DNA of 64,000 nt from an uncultured bacterium (GTDB taxonomy: Bacteria > Actinomycetota > Coriobacteriia > Coriobacteriales > Coriobacteriaceae), in the NCBI GenBank assembly GCA_905215385.1, contig CAJMPY010000011.1, positions 19,479 through 83,478 of the forward strand, written 5' to 3'. Both the position numbers and the translations under genes were made by a program. Within the stretch, counting starts at the first letter, position 1; every line of letters begins with the position of its first letter. Below, one piece after another: positions 28,119 through 36,711 of this stretch. Under the pieces are notes generated by a model, which saw only the letters and a list, made by a program, of their open reading frames with translations, searched no databases and was not told the DNA's origin.

Positions 28119-28505
28119 GCCCGCTCCTCAACTCGACCGTATGGACACTGTAACCGCAAGACCATACAAGCCGCGCTATGAATAGAGCGACCTTGTGTTC
28201 TAGGTTGTCTTTTGGTACGCAAGCGGCAAGTTTTTGTACAGCGAGGGCCGATTGTTATTAATCCCCCGACTAATCGGTCTTTAAGCAGGTAAATGAGCTT
28301 GTCAGCTTGTCCCATCTAAGCGGCAGTGTAACGCAAATGAACAAGGTTCAGCTATGTCATTCAACTCGCCTAGCACCCGCTACCGTCTACGACCTTTTAG
28401 TGGCATTTTTGCATAGAATCTGGTATGGAATGAATCAAGCTGTTGGGCATCCGGCATTCGTCAAGCTTGCGGCAAGATTTTGGTCAAGCGGGCGGAGAGG
28501 GATAA
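28119..28505. other. Intergenic region upstream of the STAND regulator
   Basis: No gene, RNA or clear repeat is seen in these 387 bp. It separates the start of the regulator at 28118 from the terminator of nagB and should contain the promoter of the regulator. Base composition is lower in GC than the flanks. Confidence 0.4.
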
Positions 28506-28534
28506 CAAAAAGGCCCCCGCAAAGCGGAGGCCTT
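28506..28534 (-). terminator. Terminator of nagB
   Basis: On the minus strand AAGGCCTCCGC pairs with GCGGGGGCCTT (one wobble) over a three-base loop, followed by TTTTTG. Confidence 0.85.
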
Positions 28535-28566
28535 AGGCAAGGCTATGTCGAGATGCAGGATTCGCG

Positions 28567-29295
28567 CTACTCGCAGAGCGAAAGGGCGGCCTCGTCGGCA
28601 ACGACAACGCAGTTGGTGTGCAGCTGCAGGATCGAAGCCGGGCACGCGGGCGTAACCGGACCATAGCACATGTCATGCACGGCCTGAGCCTTGGCCTCGC
28701 CGTTGGCGACGACTAGGATCATGCGGGCATACATGATGGTCTGGGTACCCATGGTGTAGGCCTGACGGGGAACATCGTCGATGCTGTCGAACAGGCGGCT
28801 GTTGGCCCGAATGGTGCTCTCGGTGAGGTCGACGCAGTGCGTGCCCTTGGAGAAGTGGTCATCGGGCTCGTTGAAACCGATGTGGCCGTTGTTGCCAATG
28901 CCGAGCAGCTGCAGATCCGGGTAACCGGCGGCGGCGACGATCTTGTCGTACTCAGAGCAGGCAGCGGCGGCGTCGGGGTTGGAACCGTCGGGCACATGCG
29001 TGTTGTTCAGGTCGATGTTGATGTGATCGAAGAAGTTCTCACGCATGAAGTAGTGATAGCTCTGGGGATCGTCGTGCGAAAGGCCGCGATACTCGTCCAG
29101 GTTGTAGGTGCTGACCTCGGCAAAGTCGACGTCGCCCTTCTCGTACCAAGCAGCGAGCTGCTTGTAGGCACCGATCGGGGTGGAGCCGGTGGCAAGACCC
29201 AGCACGCAATCGGGCTTGAGGATAACCTGCGCCGAGATGATATTGGCGGCCTTGCGGCTCATATCCTCGTAGTCTTTAGCTTTAATGATCTTCAT
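28567..29295 (-). CDS. nagB: Glucosamine-6-phosphate deaminase
   Basis: This 243-residue enzyme converts glucosamine-6-phosphate to fructose-6-phosphate and ammonia. The start at 29295 follows AAAGGA and gives the family N-terminus MKIIKAKDYEDMS; the frame extends 55 codons upstream without family character. Motifs are GLATGSTPIGAY, the active-site YNLDEY, and LLGIGNNGHIGFNEP. It is read in the same direction as the IIA and glmM genes, so amino-sugar uptake, breakdown and cell-wall precursor synthesis sit together. Confidence 0.96.
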   Translation of the reverse strand: MKIIKAKDYEDMSRKAANIISAQVILKPDCVLGLATGSTPIGAYKQLAAWYEKGDVDFAEVSTYNLDEYRGLSHDDPQSYHYFMRENFFDHINIDLNNTHVPDGSNPDAAAACSEYDKIVAAAGYPDLQLLGIGNNGHIGFNEPDDHFSKGTHCVDLTESTIRANSRLFDSIDDVPRQAYTMGTQTIMYARMILVVANGEAKAQAVHDMCYGPVTPACPASILQLHTNCVVVADEAALSLCE

Positions 29296-29495
29296 TACGC
29301 GTCCTTTCTCGTACAAGAGAGGCAAGGCTCCCCTTACAAGCACTTGCCCGCGGCCCGCGTCGGCCGCAACCAACGTGTGCGGCCACCAGGGCGAGGTCGC
29401 GTAATGTATGTGTCTCGTGTCTAGCCGCGTCGAGGCCCCTGCCCGTCCACGGTGACCCAAAGCCGTTTAGCTTCGGACAAATCCCATCTTGCCAC

Positions 29496-29525
29496 GGAGG
29501 GCGCCCTCTTTCAAGGGCGCCCTCC
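29496..29525. terminator. Perfect 12-bp hairpin between IIA and nagB
   Basis: GGAGGGCGCCCT pairs with AGGGCGCCCTCC over a six-base loop. Neither side has a T-run, so it may pause or stabilise transcripts rather than terminate. It lies 43 bp past the IIA stop. Confidence 0.5.
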
Positions 29526-29567
29526 ATAAACGTGTTTGAATTGTAGGCTAATGGCCACGTGCACTTG

Positions 29568-30065
29568 CTAGCGTTCGCGAGCAACGATGAGCTGGTCCAT
29601 CTCCTCGACATGCTCGCCAACGGAGCCCTTGATGCTCGAGAACTCAACGGAGTTGCACACCAAGATGGGAACCGTCACATCGTAGCCCTCGGCAGCAATT
29701 GCCTCGCGATCGAACTCGATGAGCACGTCACCCTTATGGACGACATCGCCCACCTGTGCATGCACGCTAAAATGCTTGCCCTCAAGCTGAACAGTGTCCA
29801 AACCAACGTGGATGAGCACGTCTAGGCCATCGACCGTGTTGAGCGCAACGGCGTGACCCGTGGGAAAAATGGCCTCGACCTTGGCGTCTGCCGGCGCAAT
29901 CACACGCGTGCCGGTAGGCTGAATCGCCACGCCCTGGCCCAAAAGGCCGGTGGCAAATGTCTGGTCATTGACCTCGGACAACGGAATGACGTCGCCCGAG
30001 ATGGGAGCATCCAGCGTAAGAACTCGTCCACGCATACCAAAAGACCTTAGGACTTTAGTGAACAT
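29568..30065 (-). CDS. crr: PTS glucose-type IIA protein
   Basis: This 165-residue stand-alone EIIA-Glc protein accepts phosphate from HPr and passes it to a IIB domain. The start at 30065 follows GAGGGGGAG; an ATG at 30086 is less well placed. The phosphorylated residue is His86 in VLIHVGLDTV, with the partner His71 in PTGHAVAL, and the N-terminal hydrophobic segment is PISGDVIPL. No IIB or IIC gene is adjacent, so it may serve several sugar permeases or act in regulation. Confidence 0.92.
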   Translation of the reverse strand: MFTKVLRSFGMRGRVLTLDAPISGDVIPLSEVNDQTFATGLLGQGVAIQPTGTRVIAPADAKVEAIFPTGHAVALNTVDGLDVLIHVGLDTVQLEGKHFSVHAQVGDVVHKGDVLIEFDREAIAAEGYDVTVPILVCNSVEFSSIKGSVGEHVEEMDQLIVARER

Positions 30066-30136
30066 GCTCCCCCTCGGACATACCAATCAATCAAAATAGC
30101 TTTAACAGTTTACCACTTGGCACCCGTTTTTGACCA

Positions 30137-31474
30137 TTAGGGAAGTTCGCGCTTGACAACCTCGACGATGTCGTCGACAACACGCTGAGTGAGCTCGTGC
30201 GTCTCCGCCTCGGCCATAACACGGACCAGCGGCTCGGTACCGCTCGGGCGCACCAGAATGCGGCCGCGGCCGTCAAGCTCCTTCTCGGCGGCAGCGACGG
30301 CGTCCCAAATGGGCTGGCAATCGTCCAGGCCGGCCTTGTTGTCGGAATGCACGTTGACGAGTACCTGCGGGTACTTCTTCATGATGCCGGCAAGATCAGT
30401 GAGGGTACGACCGGTGCGCTTGAGCACGGCCAGCAGCTGCAGAGCCGTCACCAGGCCGTCACCGGTGGTGTTGTGCTCCAGGAAGATGATGTGGCCGGAC
30501 TGTTCGCCGCCGATGACGGCGCCATCCGCGAGCATGCGCTCCAAAACGTAGCGGTCACCCACGGCGGTCTGAACCATCTCGAAGCCCTGCTCCTTCATAG
30601 CGATGGAGAAGCCAAGGTTGCACATGACGGTCGAGACGATCTCGGAGTTGGCGAGCTTGCCGCGGGCGGCGAGGTCAGAACCGCAGATAGCCAGGATGTA
30701 GTCACCGTCGATCTCATTGCCCTCGCCGTCGACGAACAGCACGCGGTCGGCGTCGCCGTCGTGGGCCAGGCCGATATCGGCGTGGGTGCGCAGCACGAGC
30801 TCGCGCAGGGGCTCAAGGTGAGTGGAGCCGCACTCAACGTTAATGTCGGTGCCGCAGTAATCGGTGTTGATGGCATGGACCGTGGCGCCCAGGCGCTGCA
30901 GCGCAGCGGGCGTGGTCTGGCAGGAAGCACCGTGGCCGCAGTCGACGGCAACAACCAGGCCATCGAGCTTAAGGCCGTCGAGCGTGCTGATGGCATGATC
31001 GACATAGGCCTTGCGGGCGTCTTTCATCTTGATGATGTGACCCACACCGGCGCCGGTCGGCAGCGTGTCGGCAGCCATGGCCTCCTCGGACATGACCCAG
31101 GCGCTGATCTCTTCCTCGACAGCATCGGGAAGCTTCATGCCCTTGCGGCTAAAGAACTTGATGCCGTTGAACTCCGGCGGATTATGCGAAGCGGAGATGA
31201 CGATGCCGCCGTCGAGCTCGTTTTGGACGGTGAGCAGCGCCACGGCCGGCGTAGGGATAACGCCGCAGCAATGCGGACGGCCGCCCTCTGCCATAATGCC
31301 AGCGGTCAGAGCACTCTCGAGCATGGTACCCGAAAGACGCGTGTCGCGGCCGATGCAGATGTCCGGGCCAAGGAACTTGGTCGCCGCGCGGCCCAGGCGA
31401 AACGCGAGGTCGCACGAGAGGTCGGCATTGGCGACGCCACGGACGCCGTCGGTACCGAAGATGTTCTGGGGCAT
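30137..31474 (-). CDS. glmM: Phosphoglucosamine mutase
   Basis: This 445-residue enzyme converts glucosamine-6-phosphate to glucosamine-1-phosphate for UDP-GlcNAc synthesis. It starts MPQNIFGTDGVRGVAN. The phosphoserine is Ser96 in VISASHNPP, the metal loop is DGDADRVLFVD, and the sugar loop is GGEQSGHIIF. The phosphate-binding end is RPSGTEPLVRVM. Length matches GlmM. It lies between the ribosomal protein pair and IIA-Glc on the minus strand. Confidence 0.97.
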   Translation of the reverse strand: MPQNIFGTDGVRGVANADLSCDLAFRLGRAATKFLGPDICIGRDTRLSGTMLESALTAGIMAEGGRPHCCGVIPTPAVALLTVQNELDGGIVISASHNPPEFNGIKFFSRKGMKLPDAVEEEISAWVMSEEAMAADTLPTGAGVGHIIKMKDARKAYVDHAISTLDGLKLDGLVVAVDCGHGASCQTTPAALQRLGATVHAINTDYCGTDINVECGSTHLEPLRELVLRTHADIGLAHDGDADRVLFVDGEGNEIDGDYILAICGSDLAARGKLANSEIVSTVMCNLGFSIAMKEQGFEMVQTAVGDRYVLERMLADGAVIGGEQSGHIIFLEHNTTGDGLVTALQLLAVLKRTGRTLTDLAGIMKKYPQVLVNVHSDNKAGLDDCQPIWDAVAAAEKELDGRGRILVRPSGTEPLVRVMAEAETHELTQRVVDDIVEVVKRELP

Positions 31475-31523
31475 AGGATCGCTCCTTCCCTAGCAGGCGA
31501 TATACAACCGCCCGCCCTAGTCG

Positions 31524-31567
31524 AAAAAGAAAAGCGGGACCCGCCGAGGAATCGGCAGGCCCCGCTT
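31524..31567 (-). terminator. Terminator of rplM-rpsI
   Basis: On the minus strand AAGCGGGGCCTGCCGA pairs with TCGGCGGGTCCCGCTT with one internal mismatch, followed by TTCTTTTT. Confidence 0.88.
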
Positions 31568-31597
31568 GTACATTGTATCTCGAAAGGAGATAAAACC

Positions 31598-31993
<396 letters not shown>

Positions 31994-31995
31994 CT

Positions 31996-32439
31996 TTAAG
32001 CCTCCAGCTCAATCTTCGTGGGGTTCTGGGCAGCGTGCGGATGCTCGGCACCAGCGTAGACCTTAAGCTTGGTCATCTGGGCACGGCCGAGGGTGGTCTT
32101 GGGCAGCATGCCGCGAACGGCGCGCTCGATGACCTTCTCCGGGTGCTTCTCCATAGCCTGGCGGAAGCTCTCAGCCTTGAGGCCGCCGTTGTAGCCGCTG
32201 TGGCGATAATAGGTCTTCGTGTCGGCCTTGTTACCGGTAAGCTGGACCTTATCGGCGTTGATGACGACAACGAAGTCGCCGCAGTCGCTGTTGGGCGTGA
32301 ACTGGGGCTTGTTCTTACCGCGCAGGATCATTGCGATCTGGGTGGCAAGACGGCCCAGGACAGCACCATCGGCGTCGACGAGAACCCAGTTGCGCTGGAC
32401 CTCGCCCTGCTTGGCGTAGTGAGTCGATTTCGAAATCAC
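31996..32439 (-). CDS. rplM: 50S ribosomal protein L13
   Basis: This 147-residue protein has the L13 hallmarks NWVLVDADGAVLGRLAT, GDFVVVINADKV, the YYRHSGYNGGLK segment and RAVRGMLPKTTLGR. It is the first gene of the rplM-rpsI operon, behind a strong promoter at 32506-32533. Confidence 0.98.
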   Translation of the reverse strand: MISKSTHYAKQGEVQRNWVLVDADGAVLGRLATQIAMILRGKNKPQFTPNSDCGDFVVVINADKVQLTGNKADTKTYYRHSGYNGGLKAESFRQAMEKHPEKVIERAVRGMLPKTTLGRAQMTKLKVYAGAEHPHAAQNPTKIELEA

Positions 32440-32505
32440 TTAGACTCCTCCATGTACAGTACGTGTTGTTACAGAGATTCACGGGGCTCTGCAAGTAACC
32501 CGTCC

Positions 32506-32533
32506 ATATTACCCCGCTCGTCGCCCGAGTCAA
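32506..32533 (-). promoter_or_regulatory. Sigma-70-type promoter of rplM-rpsI
   Basis: On the minus strand TTGACT and TAATAT are separated by 16 bp, ending 66 bp before the rplM start. Box quality is high for a ribosomal protein operon. Confidence 0.75.
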
Positions 32534-32596
32534 CAGGTATTTTGGCTCTGACCAGACTTTCTGCACATGTCGTCCATGGGTCATGACGTCGCGACA

Positions 32597-33475
32597 CTAG
32601 CGCTCGACAAATGCCTCGATATCACGCAGTAGGCGCTTTGCCTCCTGGCGGCCCTGAATATACAGGTCGAGGAGCTTTGCCGGATCGTGCTCAACGTGGC
32701 CGACCTCGACCGGCTTTTGCGGAGCAACGACCAGCGCGCGGCCCTCGCGCTCATACTTCCACAGATGCATGCGTTGGAGGTTATAGCGGTCGTGGCGCGT
32801 CTCGATAGCCTCGAGCAGGTAGGGGTAGTCGACATAGCGGGCGCGCGCGGCGGGCATAAACTCGTAGGGCTTTTTCTCGTATGAGCGGTCCTGCGTGACA
32901 ATAACAACCGCGCGATCGAAGCCCGCCTCCTCCAGCACGTGCTCGATGGGGACCGAATCGGCTACGCCGCCGTCGACGTATTTGTGCCCGTCAATCTCGA
33001 CCGGCGGCGTCACCAGCGGCAGCGACGTCGATGCGCGCACGGCGTCGAGGTCAAGTACGGCGCTTTTGACCGGCAGGTACGCGGCGGTTCCAAAGAGCAT
33101 GTCCGTCGCGACGGCGTACATCTCGATGGAGCTCGCGTCGAACGTCTCGTTGTCAAAGGGATCCAGGCGGTCCTGGACATCGTTGAAGATAAAGTCGTAA
33201 CCCACAATGGAGCCCGTGGACGCAAACGATGCGGCACCCATGAAGCGGTTGTCGTTGCAGAAAGCCAGGTTGATGCGGTTGGCACGACCGATCTGGTGCG
33301 ACTTGTAGTTCACGCCGTTGAGGGCGCCGGCCGATACGCCGTAGACAGCCGGAATCTCGACGCCAGCCTCCATGAGGACGTCAAGCACGCCCGCGGTAAA
33401 CTGCCCGCGAAAACTACCGCCCTCCAAAACGAGCGCGACCTTGCCGGCGTTCTTTGCCTTATCTTCTGCAGTCAT
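32597..33475 (-). CDS. Patatin-like phospholipase
   Basis: This 292-residue protein should be a Ser-Asp dyad acyl hydrolase. The oxyanion loop is EGGSFRGQ (19-25), the nucleophile is Ser48 in GVSAG, and the catalytic Asp is in YVDGGVADSVP near 168. It resembles the YjjU/RssA-like bacterial patatins. There is no signal peptide, so it is probably intracellular. It is the last host gene before the repeat array and prophage. Confidence 0.92.
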   Translation of the reverse strand: MTAEDKAKNAGKVALVLEGGSFRGQFTAGVLDVLMEAGVEIPAVYGVSAGALNGVNYKSHQIGRANRINLAFCNDNRFMGAASFASTGSIVGYDFIFNDVQDRLDPFDNETFDASSIEMYAVATDMLFGTAAYLPVKSAVLDLDAVRASTSLPLVTPPVEIDGHKYVDGGVADSVPIEHVLEEAGFDRAVVIVTQDRSYEKKPYEFMPAARARYVDYPYLLEAIETRHDRYNLQRMHLWKYEREGRALVVAPQKPVEVGHVEHDPAKLLDLYIQGRQEAKRLLRDIEAFVER

Positions 33476-33562
33476 GTTGACCTCCTGCTGTTTCGTTTTG
33501 GCCTTCTTCTACCCAGTTTTGCAATGGAGGGCGCATAGGTTTTGGAGTTGAGGAGATGGAGC

Positions 33563-33699
33563 GGAAAGCACGTCCCAGTTTGAGGCGGGATTCCGGGATG
33601 CGCTTTCCGCCAGCAACCCATCCGGAAAATGCATCCCATTCTGAGCCGGTATTCTGGGACGCAGTTTCCGTTGGACGACCGTTAGGAAAGCGCGTCCCA
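33563..33699. repeat. 61-bp periodic palindromic repeat, 2.3 units
   Basis: Units start at 33563, 33624 and 33685, exactly 61 bp apart. Each full unit is a 46-bp imperfect hairpin with arms like GGAAAGCACGTCCC and GGGATGCGCTTTCC and a variable 15-bp spacer. The third unit has only the left arm. No open frame in it looks coding. Confidence 0.75.
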
Positions 33700-33722
33700 C
33701 CCTGCGTTGCCGTAGCGTTTTC

Positions 33723-34184
33723 TTTACGCCCGCGCCCTGCACAGAGTACGATTCTCCGCGGGTTTGGGGTTCCGTTGATGCGGCGTATGGCAGGCTGAGA
33801 TTCGATAAACATCGCATCTATATAGGGTTGGGGCTTTGCGCGGAGAATCCGCGTATTTGCTTCGCAAATCCGCTCCGGCTTCGGCCGCCTGCCGGCGCCC
33901 TCGCCCGCGGGCTAAAAACGCTTCGCGTTTGCTTAACGCTCGCGCCCTGCATAGAGTTCGATTTTCCGCGGTTTGGGGGGATCCGTTGATGCCGGGCGAG
34001 GCCAGCTGAGATTCGATAAACATCGCATCCATTTTGAGTCGGAAGTTTGCGCGGAGAATCCGCGTATTTGCTTCGCAAATCCGCGCCGGCTTCGGCCGCC
34101 TGCCGGCGTCCTCGCCCGCGGGCTAAAAACGCTTACGCGTTTTCCTAACGCCCGCGCCCTGCATAGAGTTCGATTCTCCGCGGT
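33723..34184. repeat. 211-bp direct repeat, two copies plus a truncated third
   Basis: Copies run 33723-33933, 33934-34145 and 34146-34184. Each starts near CGCCCTGCATAGAGTTCGAT and holds short palindromes such as ATTTGCTTCGCAAAT and AAACGCTTCGCGTTT. The third copy ends after CCGCGGT, six bases from the recombinase stop codon. Copies A and B differ by scattered substitutions, so they are not recent. Confidence 0.8.
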
Positions 34185-34190
34185 GCGGAC
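34180..34190. other. Probable left attachment junction (attL)
   Basis: The 211-bp repeat homology ends at 34184 (CCGCGGT) and phage sequence with the recombinase stop begins at 34190. Serine-integrase prophages usually have the integrase at one end, so the junction most likely lies here. The core cannot be defined without the right end. Confidence 0.5.
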
Positions 34191-35701
34191 TAGAAATAAA
34201 AATGCAGGTAGATACGAATATCTACCTGCCTGTTACTTATGGTGGAGCTGGCGTTCATTCGGTCGAACACCTCGCCACCTGGACCTATAGCGCCAGGCAG
34301 CGACGGATTATCGCCCAAGCCGGCAGAATCGTCAAACGTGAACGCCACGCGCAGGCCGTCGTCATCGTCGGGGCCGCCCAGCACCACGCGCGCCACGAAC
34401 GTGCGCAGGAGCTGCGCGTCGTCCACCTCGGCGGCGGCCATGCCCTCAAGCCAGAACAGCGCGCGGTCGTAGTCAAGGCGGGCGGCCTCAAGGGCCTCGG
34501 CCGTGCGCAGCTCGTCCTTGAGGAGCACCTGCCGCTGCTTCAGCGCGTCTATGCGCTCCTTGCCGCCCGGCGGCGCGATGCCCGACTCGATGGCCGCCCA
34601 TATGTTGGAGAACGCCGTCTCGATCTTGGCCAGCTCGCCCTTTATGGTCTCGCTCAAGGGCTTCTCGTCGGCGCGCTCCTCCTCGGCGTCGGCCAGCATG
34701 CGAGCGATGCGCTCGCGGCTGTCGGCGCTGCCCAGGGCCTCGCGCACGGCGTCGGCCACGCGCTTCTCCACGACATCGCGGCGCACGGTGCGCCCGCAGC
34801 TGCGGCAGCGGTAGTAGTGATAGGGCCTGCCCGACTTGCCCGTTCCGCTGGTGCCGGTCATCAGCCCGCCGTCTCGCCCGTCGTAGAGCTTGCCCGTGAG
34901 CGGGAAGTCCCACGCTTCGGTCTTGGCGCGGGGCCTGTGCGAGTCCTCAAGCATCCGTATCACCCTCTCCTCGTCATCCATGGGAACGATGGCGGGCATG
35001 CCGCCGGGCACGACCACGCCCGCGTAGCGGTACTCCCCGCCGTTCTCCCGCCGCATCAGTATGCGGCGCACCGTCTGGAAGCGCCACTTGCCGCCGCGCT
35101 TGGTGCGGTACGGCTCCCAGGCGCGCACCACGTCGGCCACCGACTTGCCCGACAAGACCATGCGCACGCCCAGGCGGATGGCGGCGGCCTCCTCCTCGTT
35201 GACCACGTAGCGCCCGTCCACTATGTCCCAGCCGTAGCGCACGCAGCCGTTGGCCATGCACCGCTCGGCGTTCTTCTGTATGCCGTCGCGTATGCGCTCG
35301 CCGTCGAGCGCGCTCTCGTACTCCGCCAGCACCTCCAGCATGCCCAGCTGCAGCACGCCCGCCGAGCCGTCCGAAATGTCCTCGCCCGCGTACAGTATCT
35401 CGACGCGGCAGCGGCGCAGCATGATGCGCGCCATGGCCATCTCGTCGCGGTTGCGCATGATTCGGGTAACTTTATATATGACCACGAAATCGAACAGCCC
35501 TCGCCTGGCGTCGGCCATCATGCGCTGGAACTCGGCGCGGTCGGTGTTGGTGCCCGTCTGCGCGAAGTCGCAGTACGTGGCCACCACGCGCAGGTCGTTC
35601 TCGGCGCAGTAGGCGCGGGACTTCTCCACCTGTATCTCTATGGACTCGCCGCGCTGGTTGTGGCTCGAGAAGCGGGCGTATATCGCCGCGCGCCCGCCCA
35701 C
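34190..35701 (-). CDS. Large serine recombinase (phage integrase)
   Basis: The start is taken as GTG (35701), right after the repressor stop; an ATG at 35734 overlaps the repressor. The 503-residue protein has the catalytic Ser12 in YARFS, the resolvase core (VVIYKVTRIMRNRDE, then EYESALDGERIRDG), a recombinase domain, and a zinc-ribbon domain with CRSC at 299-302. The usual first cysteine pair is replaced by DGRD (Asp274, Asp277). A coiled-coil region near 340-400 follows. It should catalyse phage integration and, with a directionality factor, excision. Its last codons double as a terminator hairpin. Confidence 0.93.
   Translation of the reverse strand: MGGRAAIYARFSSHNQRGESIEIQVEKSRAYCAENDLRVVATYCDFAQTGTNTDRAEFQRMMADARRGLFDFVVIYKVTRIMRNRDEMAMARIMLRRCRVEILYAGEDISDGSAGVLQLGMLEVLAEYESALDGERIRDGIQKNAERCMANGCVRYGWDIVDGRYVVNEEEAAAIRLGVRMVLSGKSVADVVRAWEPYRTKRGGKWRFQTVRRILMRRENGGEYRYAGVVVPGGMPAIVPMDDEERVIRMLEDSHRPRAKTEAWDFPLTGKLYDGRDGGLMTGTSGTGKSGRPYHYYRCRSCGRTVRRDVVEKRVADAVREALGSADSRERIARMLADAEEERADEKPLSETIKGELAKIETAFSNIWAAIESGIAPPGGKERIDALKQRQVLLKDELRTAEALEAARLDYDRALFWLEGMAAAEVDDAQLLRTFVARVVLGGPDDDDGLRVAFTFDDSAGLGDNPSLPGAIGPGGEVFDRMNASSTISNRQVDIRIYLHFYF
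34193..34228 (-). terminator. Terminator embedded in the recombinase 3' end
   Basis: GCAGGTAGATA pairs perfectly with TATCTACCTGC over a four-base loop (34203-34228), followed on the minus strand by ATTTTTATTT. It lies inside the last codons of the recombinase. Confidence 0.8.
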
Positions 35702-35703
35702 GG

Positions 35704-36384
35704 CTACTCCATCTCGTCGGCGGCCTGGAACCACACCACCGTGCCGATCACGCGCACGGGGCCGTCGTCCATGCCGAAAATCATGTCCTCGTAGTCCTCG
35801 AAGCTGTCAGCCGACAGCATCAGCTTGGTGCTGCCCTTGTACCAGCGGCGCATGACCGCGCGGTAGTCCTCGGTCTCCACCACGGCGATGGAGCCGTTGG
35901 CGGGCTGGCGGTCGGGGTCGACCAGCACGTGGCTGCCCTCGGGTATGATGCGGTTCATGCAGTCGCCCTCGACCTCCAGGGCAAACGCGCGCGGGTGCCC
36001 GGCGCACACGGAGGCGGGAACCTCAACGCGGTGCGCTATCTCCTCCTCGTCGGCGAGCGCGCCGGCGTGCACGCGCCCGAGCGTGAGCAGCGGCACGGTG
36101 GCGCTGCTGGCCACCACGGGCATGGCACCGGCGGGCATATAGGGGCTGCCCTTGGGCTTTTTGGTCACGGGGTCAATCTGATCCATTCCGCCGTCTTCTA
36201 TAAGGTGTGACTTACTAATCTGATAGCAGGCCGCCATGCGCTCAATAGCTCCCATACGGGGTTCGGAGCGGCCATTTTCCCACTGCGAAACGGCGTTACC
36301 TGTCACACCTGCAATCTCACCCAGTTCATCCTGGGTAACGTCGAAAATCTGCCGTAACTTCTTTATGTTGTCGGATATCGGCAT
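35704..36384 (-). CDS. Phage CI/LexA-like repressor with altered S24 active site
   Basis: This 226-residue protein has an N-terminal XRE helix-turn-helix (about 8-62, TQDELGEIAGVTGNAVSQWE) and a C-terminal S24/LexA-type domain from about 100. The nucleophile position in EGDCMNR is Cys142 rather than Ser, and the residue usually Lys in the VKR motif is Met178 in AVMRR. Autocleavage may therefore be lost or replaced. It is divergent from the Cro-like gene and should hold the lysogenic state. The recombinase gene follows immediately. Confidence 0.9.
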   Translation of the reverse strand: MPISDNIKKLRQIFDVTQDELGEIAGVTGNAVSQWENGRSEPRMGAIERMAACYQISKSHLIEDGGMDQIDPVTKKPKGSPYMPAGAMPVVASSATVPLLTLGRVHAGALADEEEIAHRVEVPASVCAGHPRAFALEVEGDCMNRIIPEGSHVLVDPDRQPANGSIAVVETEDYRAVMRRWYKGSTKLMLSADSFEDYEDMIFGMDDGPVRVIGTVVWFQAADEME

Positions 36385-36428
36385 CTTAACTCCTTCCAGG
36401 ACTTAAATTTATTTTCAATTTTACCAAA

Positions 36429-36464
36429 ATTAATCTTGACCGTGTTCTGAAGATTAATTACAGT
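36429..36464 (+). promoter_or_regulatory. Early rightward promoter with overlapping operator
   Basis: TTGACC (36436-36441) and TACAGT (36459-36464) have a 17-bp spacer. An inverted pair, ATTAATC at 36429-36435 and GATTAAT at 36452-36458, brackets the -35 box and spacer, as expected for repressor control. Confidence 0.7.
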
Positions 36465-36485
36465 TATGGACAGAAAGGAGGGAGT

Positions 36486-36683
36486 ATGAAGTCACTCAAG
36501 CAGGCGCGCATGAGCAAGGGCGTAACCAAGAAGGCAATGGCTGAACATCTGGGCATTTCAGGACCTACATACGATGTTTATGAAGACCACCCCGACCGTA
36601 TGCGCATCGAGACGGCTAAAAAGGCCGCCGACTTCTTGGGCTACAAACCCGAAGAAATTTTTTTCGCTTCAAACTGTAATTAG
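36486..36683 (+). CDS. Cro-like helix-turn-helix protein
   Basis: This 65-residue XRE-type protein is almost all one DNA-binding domain (VTKKAMAEHLGISGPTYDVYE). It is the first rightward gene, opposite the repressor, behind AAAGGAGG and the promoter at 36436. The layout is that of Cro. It probably binds the same operators to favour lytic growth, which is inferred from position. Confidence 0.82.
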   Translation: MKSLKQARMSKGVTKKAMAEHLGISGPTYDVYEDHPDRMRIETAKKAADFLGYKPEEIFFASNCN

Positions 36684-36711
36684 ATTTACCTATCAGAAAA
36701 GGAGACACACC

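Noticed and set aside
33509..34078. Several 80-100 codon frames in the repeat region
   Set aside because: They follow the repeats in all frames, lack ribosome sites, and the same peptides recur only because the DNA repeats.
33563..34184. Possible CRISPR array
   Set aside because: Units of 61 and 211 bp are themselves palindromic, there are only two to three copies, no uniform 30-40 bp spacers exist, and no cas genes are near.
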